A DNA stretch of 64,000 nucleotides from Rhodamnia argentea (Eukaryota; Streptophyta; Magnoliopsida; Myrtales; Myrtaceae), in assembly GCF_020921035.1 (NCBI RefSeq), contig NC_063152.1, positions 34,826,494 to 34,890,493 of the forward strand, written 5' to 3'. The notes under the pieces are model-generated. The model had not been told where the DNA came from. It did no database searches and saw only the letters and a list, made by a program, of their open reading frames with translations. The position numbers were made by a program, and so were the translations under genes. Shown piece after piece: positions 11,072 to 22,175 of the stretch (its first letter is position 1; every line of letters begins with the position of its first letter).

Positions 11072-11762
11072 GAGAGAAGATTGTTTTGACTTCTTTGAAT
11101 GAGCAAGAATGTATTCACCATGTTTGAAAGTCTCACTGGTGCTCGCTTCGCCTGAGGACCAATTGCTCATTTGATTTCGGTCAGCGAAAGGCACTTTCTT
11201 TCTGGTAGTCTTTGGTTCAGAACCAGCACCTCCATGTTTCCCCGATGCCTAATTTGGGCTGGAAAAAGGTCAATAAAATAAGAAATGCAATACGTGCATC
11301 GAGGTAAAATGGAATCCGATCTTCCGATTTTCGTTATCGGAGTGTATTCGTTGAGCGGAATGTTTGGATTAACTAATTTTGTTTACGAGGGCATTCATGA
11401 TAACTATTCTATTTCTATATTTCTGTTCCAAACCTGTTTTTGAAACAGATTTGGAATAGAAATTCGTTTGGCAATATAATTCTATTTTTCTGTTTTTGAA
11501 ATATTTTTTTTTCCAGAAATAGATTTAAAAGAGAAATGAGAAGCTAAAACTTGTAACTTCTCTGTTCTAGAAATAGAAATGAGAATAACCTACCAAAGCC
11601 CTTTGTTTTTTCTCAAGTCCTCCCCGCCATTGGTCGTCATGGCCCATGGCTATGACCACCGCTAGCGTCAAGCCGGTTGCCACCAACCACTACTCGGTGC
11701 CGCCTATTGCCGACCTCCGTTGACTGCCGCCGACCACTCCGTCGGTCGCCCACTGTCATGAC

Positions 11763-12036
11763 CGTTAGATGGCAAGGCTACGGTTTAGCAGAGATTTCCT
11801 CCATGATTATTTTCCTATGATAGAGATATAAATATATTAGGAGATTTTGTCTTGATTTTGATTTGATGTAATTGATATTTTGTTATTGTTACTTTAGATA
11901 GTTAACCTTTAAAGCCTATAAATAGGCACATGTACCTTTCATTACCAATGTACAAAATTATTATAAGACACAATATATGGCTACCTTTAGCCGCAACTCT
12001 TGTTGCCTGAAGATATTAATTTCTTAAGGTTTTTCA
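11763..12036 (+). repeat. 5' LTR of Copia A
   Basis: It aligns with 19353-19627. It begins cgttaga where the 3' copy has tgttaga, and ends tttttca. The pair differs at about 17 positions, five of them clustered near 11780, plus one single-base indel. A TATA-like tract (cctataaataggc) lies at about 11916-11928. Confidence 0.93.
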
Positions 12037-12049
12037 TGGTATCAGAGCC
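12037..12049 (+). other. Primer-binding site of Copia A
   Basis: TGGTATCAGAGCC directly follows the 5' LTR and is the perfect complement of the 3' end of plant initiator tRNA-Met. Confidence 0.95.
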
Positions 12050-12073
12050 ATCAATTGCGAAAGGATCATAGCC

Positions 12074-13357
12074 ATGAGTTCTACTCTAAGTTCTTCAATA
12101 GAATCGAGTCCCATGACTCCCGCTGCTGTTAGCATTTCAATGCCGTCTAGTTCAACAATCTTGTCTCTCACTAGCCCCGTCATTCCATCATCTAGAAATT
12201 TCATGGGGACATCTGTTTGTCCGAATCTTGGGGTGAAATTCACCGGGGACAACTACGTAGTGTGGAAAGATCGAATCCTCCCCTTCTTTCGAGCAAATAA
12301 ACTGATTTCGATCATCGATGGAATGCTGCCATGTCCTCCACAACATATTACTCAAACCAATACAGATGGTATTTCCAATTTATTTCTGCACCATTTGTTC
12401 AATTATTGCAAGCGAAAGGTATTTTTCACGGGACCTCCCGTCCACGCCTACCTCTTGAGAATGGCTCAACCGAGCACAAACATCGCCACATAGTTGAAAT
12501 GAGACTCGCAATGCTCTATCATGCTTCCCTCCCCTATCATTATTGGGATTTTGCCTTTGAAGCAGCTGTACACATTATCAATCGGCTACCCACACCGGTT
12601 TTGCAGAATAAATCACCATAGGAGATCTTATTTCAAATGGTTCCATCTATTGCTCATCTTAGAGTTTTTGGCTGCACAGTGTATCCCAATCTTCAACCTT
12701 ATGCGAAGAACAAAGCGCAACCATGGTCACACCGATGCATTTTCTTGGGCTACCCATCAAGATACAAAGCATACCGGTGTTATTCTCCTCAGCATCGACG
12801 GTTCTACATTGTTGTTGATGCAGTGTTTGGCGAATTAGATCTCCCTTATGCGCAAAACACTCCGCAATCATCTTTGGAGGCTGTCGCAACCATTCAGCCG
12901 CTTATTTCTGCTGAGTTGTGCGGAACTCCTTTGACACAACAACAACCACGTGAGCCTTGTTCTCCCTCTAATTGTGATTTGCAGTCTGCTAATTCCTTGC
13001 TGCAGAATTAGTGTAATTCAAGTGTGTCAGAAACCTCACTACATGAATCCGTTGATGGGTCTCCCTCTCGGTCCGCAACTTCACCAATCCAGCCGGCAAC
13101 TTCTCCGCCGAAAGCTCAGCCGACACATCCTATGGTGACACGCCTTCATGATGGCACTTTAGCTAGTAGACACATTCGTGCTGATCACACTTATGCGTTG
13201 GCCACCTCTGTGTCATATTTTGTCACACCTTCTTGTATTAATCGGGCTGTGAAAGATGCAAATTGGCATGCGGCTATGGCAGATGAATACACTGCCCTCA
13301 TTAAAAAGTAGACTTGGACATTACTATCTCCACCTCCGAATTGTAAACCCATCGGCT
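12074..13357 (+). pseudogene. Copia A gag and integrase remnants
   Basis: The gag start at 12074 reads MSSTLSSSIESSPMTPAAVS and reaches the conserved KFTGDNYVVWKDRILPFF. Around 12345 it jumps to the integrase C-terminal half (HRHIVEMRLAMLYHASLPYH), so gag C-terminus, zinc knuckle, protease and integrase N-terminus are deleted. Further frames (12637-13011 with LRVFGCTVYPNL; 13024-13311 with HPMVTR) are the integrase-to-RT linker, broken by stops at about 12620, 13011 and 13311. The frame runs into the Copia B insertion just after a CKPIGC motif, the start of the RT domain. The sequence type is RE1/Retrofit-like by general resemblance only. Confidence 0.88.
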
Positions 13358-13358
13358 G

Positions 13359-13632
13359 TGTTAGGAATATGCTTCAGGATCGAAACATGTCCACGTACGG
13401 CTTATGTTTTAGTCATTTCAGTTTGTTAAATGGTTGTCCTAGTCTTTAGGAAGCAGTTAAGTATTTAGTGCTGTTTATTGTGGCTTATTTGTAGGGCCAT
13501 GTTGTTAGTGGTTGGTTATTTTTCTTTCCTTTAAATTGTAATGTTTGCTGAAGTTATGTAGTGAAGTTTTCTTCCCTTCCATACGCTTTTCTCAAGTCTA
13601 CTGTCTTTCCTCTCTTGACTAAAAAACCAACA
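13359..13632 (+). repeat. 5' LTR of Copia B
   Basis: It runs from tgttaggaatatgcttcagg to ccaaca and matches 17662-17935 at about 268 of 274 positions. The next bases are att and then the primer site. Confidence 0.96.
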
Positions 13633-13634
13633 AT

Positions 13635-13646
13635 TGGTATCAGAGC
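13635..13646 (+). other. Primer-binding site of Copia B
   Basis: TGGTATCAGAGC, complementary to initiator tRNA-Met, lies 2 bp after the 5' LTR. Confidence 0.95.
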
Positions 13647-13681
13647 TTTCTTCTTAAGGGACTTGTGTGAGTCGACAAGCC

Positions 13682-16600
13682 ATGGATGCCGAAGCTGGTC
13701 TCTCTTCAATTGCTCCACCGGTGTTCGATGGAGATAACTACCGGATATGGGCAGTACGCATGGAGACATACCTGGATGCTTTGGATCTTTGGGAAGCAAG
13801 TGGAAGAAGATTATGAAATCCCTGCACTTCCCGCCAATCCAACCATGGCTCGGATCAAAGCTCATAAGGAGAAGAAGACAAAGAAGTCAAAGGCCAAAGC
13901 TTGCTTGTTTGCTGCAGTTTCAGCCACCATTTTTTCTCGAATTATGTCTCTCAAGACAGCAAAGGAGATATGGGATTTTCTCAAGTCCGAGTATGAAGGA
14001 GATGAGAGAATTCGTGGAATGCAGGTGTTGAATCTAATTCGTGATTTTGAGATGCAGAAAATGAAGGAAACCGAGACCATAAAGGAGTATGCTTGACGAG
14101 ACTTCTCGGGATAGCCAATCGAGTTCGGTTCTTTGGGTTCTTCATTGACGGACTCAAGAATTGTCAAAAAAATTCTTGTGACACTGCCTCGAAAGGTTTG
14201 AGGCTACAATAACCACCTTCGAAAACACGAAGACCTTGTCCGCGATCACACCGGCAGAACTCTTAAGTGCCCCGCAAGCACAAGAGCAAAGACGTGTAAT
14301 GAGGCAAGAGGGAGTTGTTGAAGGAGCCTTATTAGCCAAGCATCAAGGTGATGGCAAATTTAGATGGCGAGAAAAGCAAGAAGACTCAAGCAACGGGCGA
14401 AGGTTCAACATCGGGCAGCAAAAGCAAGGCCGGAGATAAGAAAGTTGGAGTGAAAGGGAACTATCCTCCCCGTCAACATTGCGGGAAAAAGGTCATCCAC
14501 CTTTCAAATGTTGGAGAAGACCTGATGCAAAATGTAGAAAATGCAATCAAACAGGACATGAAGCCATCATATGCAAAAACAAAAATCCACAGCAAGGAGA
14601 AGAGGCTAAACTTGTTGATCAAGAGGAGGAGGATCAACTTTTTGTAGCCACGTGTTTTGCAAGCGATGAAGCAAGTGAGAGCTGGCTGATTGACGGTGGT
14701 TGCACCAATCATATGACCAATGATAAGGAGCTTTTCGGTGATTTGAGGCCTACCACTATCACCAAAGTGAGAATTGGGAATGGCGACTATATTTCGATTA
14801 AAGGCAAGGGAACAAGTTGCAATAACCTTGTTGTTCGGTGTACAAAGTTCATTCCCGATGTTCTTTTTGTTCCCGAAATTCAACAAAACTTGTTGAGTGT
14901 TGGTCAATTAATTGGAAAAGGGTTTAAAGTTGTCTTTGAAGATAATTTTTGCTTGATTAGAGATGCAGCCAACCAAGAAATCTTTAAAGTAAGAATGAAA
15001 GGCAAAAGTTTTGCTCTAAATCCATTGGAGGAGGAGCAGGCAGCCTTCTCAATTAAGGAGAATGTCACCGAGATTTGGCACAAGAGACTCGGGCATTACC
15101 ATCACCACGGGATGTTGCAAATGAAATCCAAGACAATGGCGGAAGGTCTTCCGAATTTGAAAATCGGATTTCAAGCTGCAAGGCATGTCAATTCGGCAAG
15201 CTCAATAGAAAACCATTCTCAAAGTCAACCGGTAGAGCTTCAAGAAAGCTGCAACCGATCCACACGAGATGTCTCGGGCCCTCAAAGAACACCTTCTCTA
15301 AAGGGTAGTCTCTATTATATTGTCTTTATTGATGATTTCACCGGAATGTGTTGGATTTTTTTCTTGAAGTTCAAATCGAAGTGGCTCAAGTTTTTCGGAA
15401 GTTCAAGGTAAGAGTAGAGAATGAGAGTGGCTGCAAAATTCAGATTGTTAGATCGACAATGGGAAGGAGTACACTTCGGTACAATTCAACAAGTTTTGTG
15501 AAGATGCGGGCATTGAGCATCAGCTTACTGACCCCTTACACTCCTCAGCAAAATGGAGTTAGTGAGAGGAGAAATAGGTACATCATGGAAATGTCAAGAT
15601 GCATGCTGCACGAGAAGAATTTGCCAAAGAAGTTTTGGGCAGAGGCAGCAAGTACGGCTGTGTTTCTTCAAAACAGACTTCCCACAAAGGCAATGAAAGA
15701 TCGGACACCATATGAGGCATGGTATGGTTATAAACCATCTCCGAAATATCTTAAAGTTTTTGGTTGCTTGTGCTTCACTCATATTCCACAGAGTAAGCGT
15801 GACAAGCTAGATAGAAGAGCTTTACTTGGGTATTTTTATAGGCTATAGTACGAGTCAAGCAAGGCCTATAAAATTTTTCAGCCACAAACTGGAAATATTA
15901 TAGTTAGCGGGGATGTTCACTTCGTGGAGGATGAAGAGTGGAACCGGGATGATGCAAAGAAGAGAAGTCGGATCGTGGAAGAGCCAAAATTCAAGCGCTT
16001 TGGTTCAAGCACTTGAAGAAGATGAAGAAAGACAAAATGAAATTGTAGATAATGTTCCCGTGAGAGGAAGTAGGTTGCTCTCGACATTTATCAAAGATGC
16101 AACATTGCTTGTGTGTGAACCTGCAGATTATGAAGAAGCAAAAAATGATCAAAGGTGGATAGCTGCAATGAAGGAGGAGCTGTCCATGATAGAGAAGAAC
16201 AATACATGGATTCCAGTGAAAAGGCCTCAAGATAGAAAAGTAATTGGAGTCAAGTGGGTGTTCGGAACCAAGCTCAATGCTGATGGCTCTATCAACAAAC
16301 ACAAGGCAAGACTTGTGGTAAAGGGCTATGCTCAAGTGTTTGGCGTGGACTACTCGGATACCTTTGCACCGGTTGCTCGATTGGACACCATAAGAATTCC
16401 GCTTGCCGTAGCTGCTCAAATGAATTGGAGAGTATATCAACTTGATGTAAAATCAGCATTTCTAAATGGTGTTTTGCGGGAAGAAATTTATGTTGAACAG
16501 CCTGAAGGATTTGAGAAGAAAGGAGAGGAGGACAAGGTGTTTCTTCTCAAGAAAGCTCTTTATGGTTTGAAGCAAGCTCCAAGAGCTTGGTACAGGAAAA

Positions 16601-17520
16601 TTGATGACCATTTGCTGAGCTTAGGCTTTAAAAAAAGCATGTCCGAGGCCACTCTGTATGTCAAACGTCTAGGCAATGATGTCCTCATAGTTTCTCTCTA
16701 TGTTGATGATCTTTTGCTGATAGGAAATGATGCAAAGCTGGTTGAGGAGTTTAAACATGAAATGATGAAGGTCTTTGAGATGACAGATCTCGGCTTAATG
16801 TCATTCTTTCTTGGAATGGAAATTAAGCAAGCCGAGCATGAGGTTTTCATCTCGCAGGAAGAAGTATGCGAAGGAGATCTTAAAGAAGTTTAAGCTTGAA
16901 GAATGCAAGGAAGTAAGCACTCCTATGAATCAAAAGGAGAAGCTATGCAAAGAAGATGGTGCGGATAAAGTTGATGAGGGATATTTCGGGAGTTTGATAG
17001 GTTGCTTAATGTATCTCACAAAGCAACAAGGCCCGACATTTTGAATGCTGTAAGTATTTTGTCCAGATTTATGCATTGCGCAAGTGAATTGCATCTCAAG
17101 GCTGCCAAGAGAGTGATTCGATATGTTAAAGGGACAAGTGATTTTGGTGTCAAATTCACGAAAAGCAAGGAGTTCAAGCTGGTTGGTTTTTTCGACGGTG
17201 ATTGGGGAGGCTCCATTGATGATATGCGAAGCACTTCAAGCTACTTGTTTTGTTCTTGGATCTCGGTGTTTTCTCTTGGAGCTCGAAGAAGCAAGAAACC
17301 GTGGCTCAATCCACTCGCTGAAGCAGAATTTGTTGCCTCAACACACTTCGTTAATCAAGCTTTGTGGCTGAGGAAAATTCTAATGGATCTCAATCTTGAG
17401 CAGTAAAGAAAGCACTAAGATATTTGTTGACAACCAAGCTACTATTGCTATATCCCACAATCCTGTGTTTCATGGGAAAACTAAGCATTTCAACATCAAG
17501 CTTTTCTTTCCGAGAGAAGT
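13682..17520 (+). pseudogene. Copia B gag-pol with frameshifts
   Basis: Gag begins at 13682 (MDAEAGLSSIAPPVFDGDNY) and loses its frame near 13800, continuing in the frame of 13686-14096. Recognisable order: gag, zinc knuckle CRKCNQTGHEAIIC (near 14536), protease, GAG-pre-integrase (EIWHKRLGHYHHHG), integrase ending PQQNGVSERRNR (15538-15575), reverse transcriptase (15913-16893) with YVDD at 16699-16710, and RNase H (17002-17406). The protease active site reads DGG instead of DSG (14692-14700). Frame breaks near 14094, 15180, 15410, 15847 and 16890 prevent a full polyprotein. RT itself is open over its core and keeps YVDD. Confidence 0.92.
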
Positions 17521-17661
17521 GCAAAAAGAAGAATCGTGACTTTGGTTTATTGCAAGTCCTGAAGATCACCTGGAGATCTATTTACAAAGCCCCTTCCAAT
17601 CAGCAAGTTCGAGTTTCTGAGGCAGAAAATTGGTGTTTGCAGCTCCTAAAGCAAGGAGGAG

Positions 17662-17935
17662 TGTTAGGAATATGCTTCGGGACTGAAACATGTCCACGTA
17701 CAGCTTATGTTTTAGTCATTTCAGTTTGTTAAATGGTTGTCCTAGTCTTTAGGAAGCAGTTAAGTTTTTAGTGCTGTTTATTGTGGCTTATTTGTAGGGC
17801 CATGTTGTTAGTGGTTGGTTATTTTTCTTTCCTTTAAATTGTAATGTTTGCTGAAGTTATGTAGTGAAGTTTTCTTCCCTTCCATACGCTTTTCTCAAGT
17901 CTGCTGTCTTTCCTCTCTTGACTAAAAAACCAACA
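17662..17935 (+). repeat. 3' LTR of Copia B
   Basis: It starts tgttaggaatatgcttcggg just after a purine-rich tract (gcaaggaggag) and ends ccaaca, followed by the target duplication ggctg. Confidence 0.96.
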
Positions 17936-17940
17936 GGCTG

Positions 17941-19310
17941 CAAATGGGTCTTCCGAGTTAAGCTCCGTGCCGATGGTTCTCTTGAGCGGTATAAAGCCCG
18001 ATTGGTTGCAAAGGGATTCCATCAACAAGAAGGTGTTGACTACAATGAGACTTTTAGCCCCGTCGTCAAGCATGTGACAGTTCGCGTAGTCCTCTCTGTT
18101 GCCTTTTCTCGTGGGTGGCAACTCCGATAGCTTGATGTGAAGAACGCTTTTCTTCATGGTCACCTAACGGAAGAAATTTTCATGGAACAACCCCATGGCT
18201 TTGTTGATTCTTCTCATTCCCGCTATGTCTGCAAATTACAGCGGTCTCTTTATGGTCTCAAACAAGCTCCTCACGCCCGGCATCAACGCCTCGGTGCTTT
18301 TCCGGTTCAATTGGGCTTCATTCTATCAATTGCCGATTCCTCACTCTTTATTCTTCATACAGCTCAGCATAGTATCTTCCTTCTGGTTTATGTTGATGAC
18401 ATTATTGTCACTGGGTCACCTAATGCGCCCTTGTCGGCTCTCATTAAATCTTTGCAGCAAGAATTTTCTATTAAAGATCCGAGAGAGCTTCATTACTTTC
18501 TTGGCATTGAATTACAACGATCGGACCGAGGCATTATTCTCCATCGGGCTAAATATGTTGCGGATTTACTTATGCGGGCCAAAATGATTGAGGTTCGTCC
18601 TATTTCCACGCCATGTACGACTTCGGCTAGTGCCCCGTCTGCTCATCTTGGTGCACCCTTCTCCGATCTGCCGCTATATTGTAGCATTGTAGGGGCGCTA
18701 TAGTATCTCACGCTCATTCGCCCGGATATCGCATATGCTATTAACACGGCTTGTCAATTCATGCAGTCTCCCACCGAGATCCACCGGCAATTTGTTAAAA
18801 GAATCCTTCGTTTTATCAAAGGCACTCAACATCATGGTATTCTCTTCACTCCTAGCTCTTCTTTTTAGCTGCATGCCTTTTCCGATGCGGGATCGGCTAG
18901 TGCGCCGGATACTCATTGCTCTGTTGGCGGGTTTAGCATCTTCTTGGGTTCAAATCTCATTTCGTGGAGCTCCCGCAAACAGCGGACCGTTGCCCGATCT
19001 AGTACCGAAGCTGAGTTTAAGTGTCTTGCTGATACCACTGCAGAACTTATCTAGATAGAAGCTCTGCTACGTGATCTTCATGTTTATCTACCCGCTCCTC
19101 CTATCCTTTGGTGTGATAATCTTTCTGCTATCTATCTTACTAGCAATCCCATCTTCCATGCTTGCACTAAACATGTAGAGATTGACTACCACTTTGTGCG
19201 TGAGCGTGTGACCAAAGGACAACTTCATGTTCAATACATCTCTACTCATGATCAACCAGCTGACATCTTCACTAAAGGTCTCTCCACTCCTCGATTCTGT
19301 CTTCTTTAGA
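17941..19310 (+). pseudogene. Copia A reverse transcriptase and RNase H remnant
   Basis: The part of Copia A pol downstream of the Copia B insertion. Motifs in order: [72 protein letters not shown] (near 18390), HYFLGIEL, then RNase H (SDAGSAS, STEAEF, CDNLSAIYLTSNPIFHA, KHVEIDYHFVRE, QPADIFTKGL). In-frame stops occur at about 18128, 18701, 18866, 19054 and 19308. The YVDD catalytic motif is intact. The polypurine tract gtgggggga (19344-19352) follows. Confidence 0.92.
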
Positions 19311-19352
19311 TCAAGCTTACCGTGACCTCTGCCACATCGGCTTGTGGGGGGA

Positions 19353-19627
19353 TGTTAGACAGCAAGGCTAAAACTCAGCAGAGATTTCCTCTATGATTAT
19401 TTTCCTATGATAGAGATATAAATATATTAGGAGATTTTGTCTTGATTTTGATTTGATGTAATCGATACTTTGTTATTTGTTACTTTAGATAGTTAACCTT
19501 TAAAGCCTATAAATAGGCACATGTACCTTTCATTACCAATGTACAAAATTATTGTAAGACACAATATATGGCTACCTTTAGTCACAACTCTTGTTGCCTT
19601 AAGATATTAATTTCTCAAGGTTTTTCA
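19353..19627 (+). repeat. 3' LTR of Copia A
   Basis: It begins tgttagacagcaaggct right after the polypurine tract and ends tttttca. It is the partner of 11763-12036. Confidence 0.94.
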
Positions 19628-20265
19628 ATGAAGATCGCCCTCCTCCGCCCACTGTTGTCAGCACCCACCGCATTGCCGGCGACCGCCAACCACCGCCGGC
19701 CGCCGTCGACCACCACCCGCCGTTGCCCTATGCCAACCTCTATAACACTGTCCGCCACCGCCGACGACCGCCGCCGTCCACCATTGTCGGCCGACGCAAC
19801 CACCGGCCGCACCGGAGTATAAAATAAATAATAATTTTTTATTTTTAAATAGTAAATAATATTTTCTAATAATAAAAATTATTTTTAAAAAAATTAAAAA
19901 TGAAGGAAAAATTTTTGGTAGAAGATTTTGTGTTAGTAATATTCCAAAAGTAGAAATTTTCAATTGTTATCAAACGAACTTCTATTCCAAGAACAGAAAT
20001 TTTATGTTGTTATCAAACGTCTTTTTTTGCTCAAAAACTCATCCAAAAACTAGAAATAGAAAAATCTATTTCTAGCAAGAAATTGATTTCATAAATAGAA
20101 TAGTTATCATGCGTGCCCTAAAAGAACGTCAACAATGGATTGCTATAACCTTGAACTTTAGCAACACATTGACAACCCGTCTTAAGTCGTGTTACATCCT
20201 TGATCAAATTCTGTTTAGAAGGCCAAATTTCAATATACATGAAATATAACTCAATCGGACACGAT

Positions 20266-20620
20266 TAGGGTGCGAATGATAACCATTCTGTCCTTGGCAA
20301 CAATTTCCAGACAGAAGTAGACTTTCTATTGTATTCCTTGATGAGTTTCTGTATAGAGACACGTGTTTGACAATGATACAAAATTTTTGTTCCCGAAATA
20401 GAAAATTGTTTGATAACAGCGTAAAATTTCTACGGTTGCTGACCGCTGAACCTCAGACGGGTCGGCGATTGACGAATAGTGAATTAGTGACCGACGGATG
20501 ACGGATGGCCATCAGCAAACCAGCGAGAGAGGGAGATCGCATGCAAGAGAGATGTGACACGGATTTCTATTTTAAACGTGTTATGGAAGAGAAACAAAAT
20601 GGCTATCATTTGCACCCTTA
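20266..20620. mobile_element. Small inverted-repeat element (MITE-like)
   Basis: The left end (tagggtgcgaatgataaccatt) and the right end on the opposite strand (taagggtgcaaatgatagccatt) are inverted copies about 355 bp apart. The termini resemble those of the larger element at 11388-20119, which lies immediately to the left. The interior has a GC-richer patch (about 20440-20540) between AT-rich arms, the same plan as the larger element. No clear target duplication was found. Confidence 0.65.
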
Positions 20621-20709
20621 GTTTCTGCTTGACATAAATATTCAACACCGTTTAAGCATAGTTTAACAAATTGCAAAAGTAGATAAAACAATCCATGCAT
20701 CTTTGGTGT

Positions 20710-20976
20710 GATAATTATCCAAAAAGTTCTACATCTATTGTACGGCGGTCAGTTGGGCCCTAAACTTTTCAATTTTATTAATTTACTCCTAAACCTTTTA
20801 GCAATTTGCCAATGCAGTTCTTTTGGCCAAAACGTCGGTGAATTCTAATCAAAATTGGCTTGGAATGACTAAATTGGCTAATCATCAATAGCTTTAGGAC
20901 TAAACTAACAAAATTGAAAAGTTTAAAACTAAATTGGTCTTCGTACAATAGGTATAAAACTTTTTGACAACTATCC
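20710..20976. mobile_element. MITE of the 'taggactaaattggc' family
   Basis: About 267 bp. The left end (gataattatccaaaaagttc, then tctattgtacg) and the opposite-strand right end (ggatagttgtcaaaaagttt, then cctattgtacg) form an inverted repeat of about 35 bp. The inner part holds copies of ggactaaattggc and its complement. Related termini and motifs recur at 45005-45810, 48175-48380, 55100-55300, 57740-57920 and 63030-63225. Confidence 0.7.
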
Positions 20977-21157
20977 CAATAAGAGATGCTGGCCTAACAA
21001 TATGGATGTAACATAGAGCCAGGTGCTCCTATTTTACGAAGGTAGGGACGATTGCTTCCATTACTGACCAGATCTCCTTTCAGTGCTTTAACTGGCGTAT
21101 AGATGGTTGTTGAATTAACTGCATTTTTTTGGGAACTTGTTAGAGGGAGTTCATGTC

Positions 21158-21880
21158 TTGACTTGGAATAGTCGCTGGACAGAGCCAGGTTTTCTTCCTG
21201 ATGGAATCCTGATCAAACTCCACATAATAGACAGCGACAACCGCTTTGATTATATCCGAAAGGCCCGGTCATTTCGTATTTGGTAAAGATTTTGCTGATC
21301 ACTTGAGAAGAAGAGCAACGCTCACTAAATTCACGTGCACGAGTTGTATGAACAAGTTATCCGTATGCAACCTTGACCATTTTGCATTTGAGATGATTTA
21401 GTAGGGTAATGCCACGGAAAATTCAGAGCATTGTACAGTGAATTCACGAAACATCTGAGCTCATTTCCTTTGTTTATTGCGTTATGTTAAGTGATGAATT
21501 CTTCTCCTTCCTAGCAAAGAAGTGTTTCTTAGTATTTTCTTGACATAGCCTGGTCAAAAAATCAGTTTGGTTTTTGCCAATACTCAGTAATAAGTCCGCA
21601 AAATTTCGCTCGACCGTTAAGGCACAGATGGATTGTCCTGGCCTCTGGTGAAGTCTTGATTCTGATGAATTGATTCGAAATTTCGTCCATCGATCTTAGT
21701 CATATATCAGCTCTTCTACCTTGCAATGCAACATAACGCTGTGATTAGAGTGAAATATTTTTTTGGATATTGTGAACTCTCAACAAGCACATCTAAGTTA
21801 AATGTTCCTGGAGTCAGATAAGAATCTAGTCCAATAACGTAAGACACGAAAGTTCCTTTGAAACTTCCCAATACTTGACC
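21158..21880 (+). promoter_or_regulatory. Three W-box cores upstream of NLR2
   Basis: TTGACT at 21158-21163 and TTGACC at 21373-21378 and 21875-21880 match the WRKY-binding core. They lie 300 to 1020 bp upstream of the ATG. Chance matches cannot be excluded; three copies on the coding strand in about 720 bp is suggestive only. Confidence 0.3.
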
Positions 21881-22047
21881 TTATATTTATGCAGACTTTT
21901 CCACTTGAAACAAGAATATTAAATAGATTGCTATCAAAGGCAAAAATGTTCAACAGGGTCGTGCAAAATCAAAGGGGATATTGCTAAAATAGACCAACGC
22001 TTGTACATTGAGCAGAGCAGACATGGATCCCACACGAGGCAGCTGTT

Positions 22048-22055
22048 AATATAAA
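22048..22055 (+). promoter_or_regulatory. TATA-like box of NLR2
   Basis: AATATAAA lies about 120 bp upstream of the ATG, leaving a leader of roughly 90 bp. The downstream leader with gcagccacagtc and gcctctaggcaata is conserved before the NLR relic at 60289, which favours a transcribed leader here. Confidence 0.4.
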
Positions 22056-22175
22056 GATCCCCCAAAGTTAAAACAGTTTAGACACTAGGACAAGCCTCAA
22101 CTTCTTGCAGCCACAGTCCAAAGCCTCTAGGCAATACAAACCAAAAACCTCACCACTACTCACCAGACTAGAGGC

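Larger units (their letters stand above)
13359..17935 (+). mobile_element. Copia B: Copia LTR retrotransposon nested in Copia A
   Basis: A 4577-bp element with two 274-bp LTRs and perfect 5-bp target duplications ggctg (13354-13358 and 17936-17940). It interrupts the reverse-transcriptase frame of Copia A between CKPIGC and GCKWVFRVK. The LTRs differ at about six positions, five of them transitions. Its gag and pol resemble those of Copia C (shared PPVFDG, FSRIM and YGLKQAP motifs), although the LTRs are unlike, so the two belong to related families. Confidence 0.96.
11763..19627 (+). mobile_element. Copia A: full-length-framed but internally deleted Copia LTR retrotransposon
   Basis: Bounded by two LTRs of about 274 bp, with a primer-binding site and polypurine tract in place, and flanked by atgac (11758-11762) and atgaa (19628-19632), a 4-of-5 target duplication. 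It sits inside the inverted-repeat DNA element and is itself split by Copia B at 13359-17935. Coding parts: gag (12074 on), integrase C-terminus (from about 12350), reverse transcriptase and RNase H (17941-19310). Stop codons and an internal deletion make it dead. Confidence 0.93.
11388..20119. mobile_element. Inverted-repeat DNA element split by nested Copia insertions
   Basis: The left end reads agggcattcatgataactat (from 11388) and the right end, on the opposite strand, reads agggcacgcatgataactat (from 20119). Both ends continue into similar AT-rich subterminal DNA (tagaaatagaaa-type motifs), then into GC-rich interior rich in gccgcc and ccaccg (about 11620-11762 and 19628-19815). The two halves are separated exactly by Copia A (11763-19627). 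Without Copia A the element would be about 870 bp. I found no convincing target duplication and no transposase, so it is probably non-autonomous; hAT or Mutator affinity cannot be decided. Confidence 0.75.
20977..22175 (+). other. 5' flank of NLR2
   Basis: No gene is seen. From about 21430 to 22175 the DNA shares ordered landmarks with the 5' flank of the NLR relic at 60289 (for example gatggattgtcctggcctc at 21628 and 59577, catatatca at 21709 and 59681, and gcagccacagtccaaagcct at 22108 and 60232). This marks the conserved promoter side of the duplicated NLR unit. Confidence 0.7.

Noticed and set aside
19568..19963. ORFs rich in A, P, R and T on both strands
   Set aside because: They come from the GC-rich core of the inverted-repeat DNA element and the end of the Copia A LTR.
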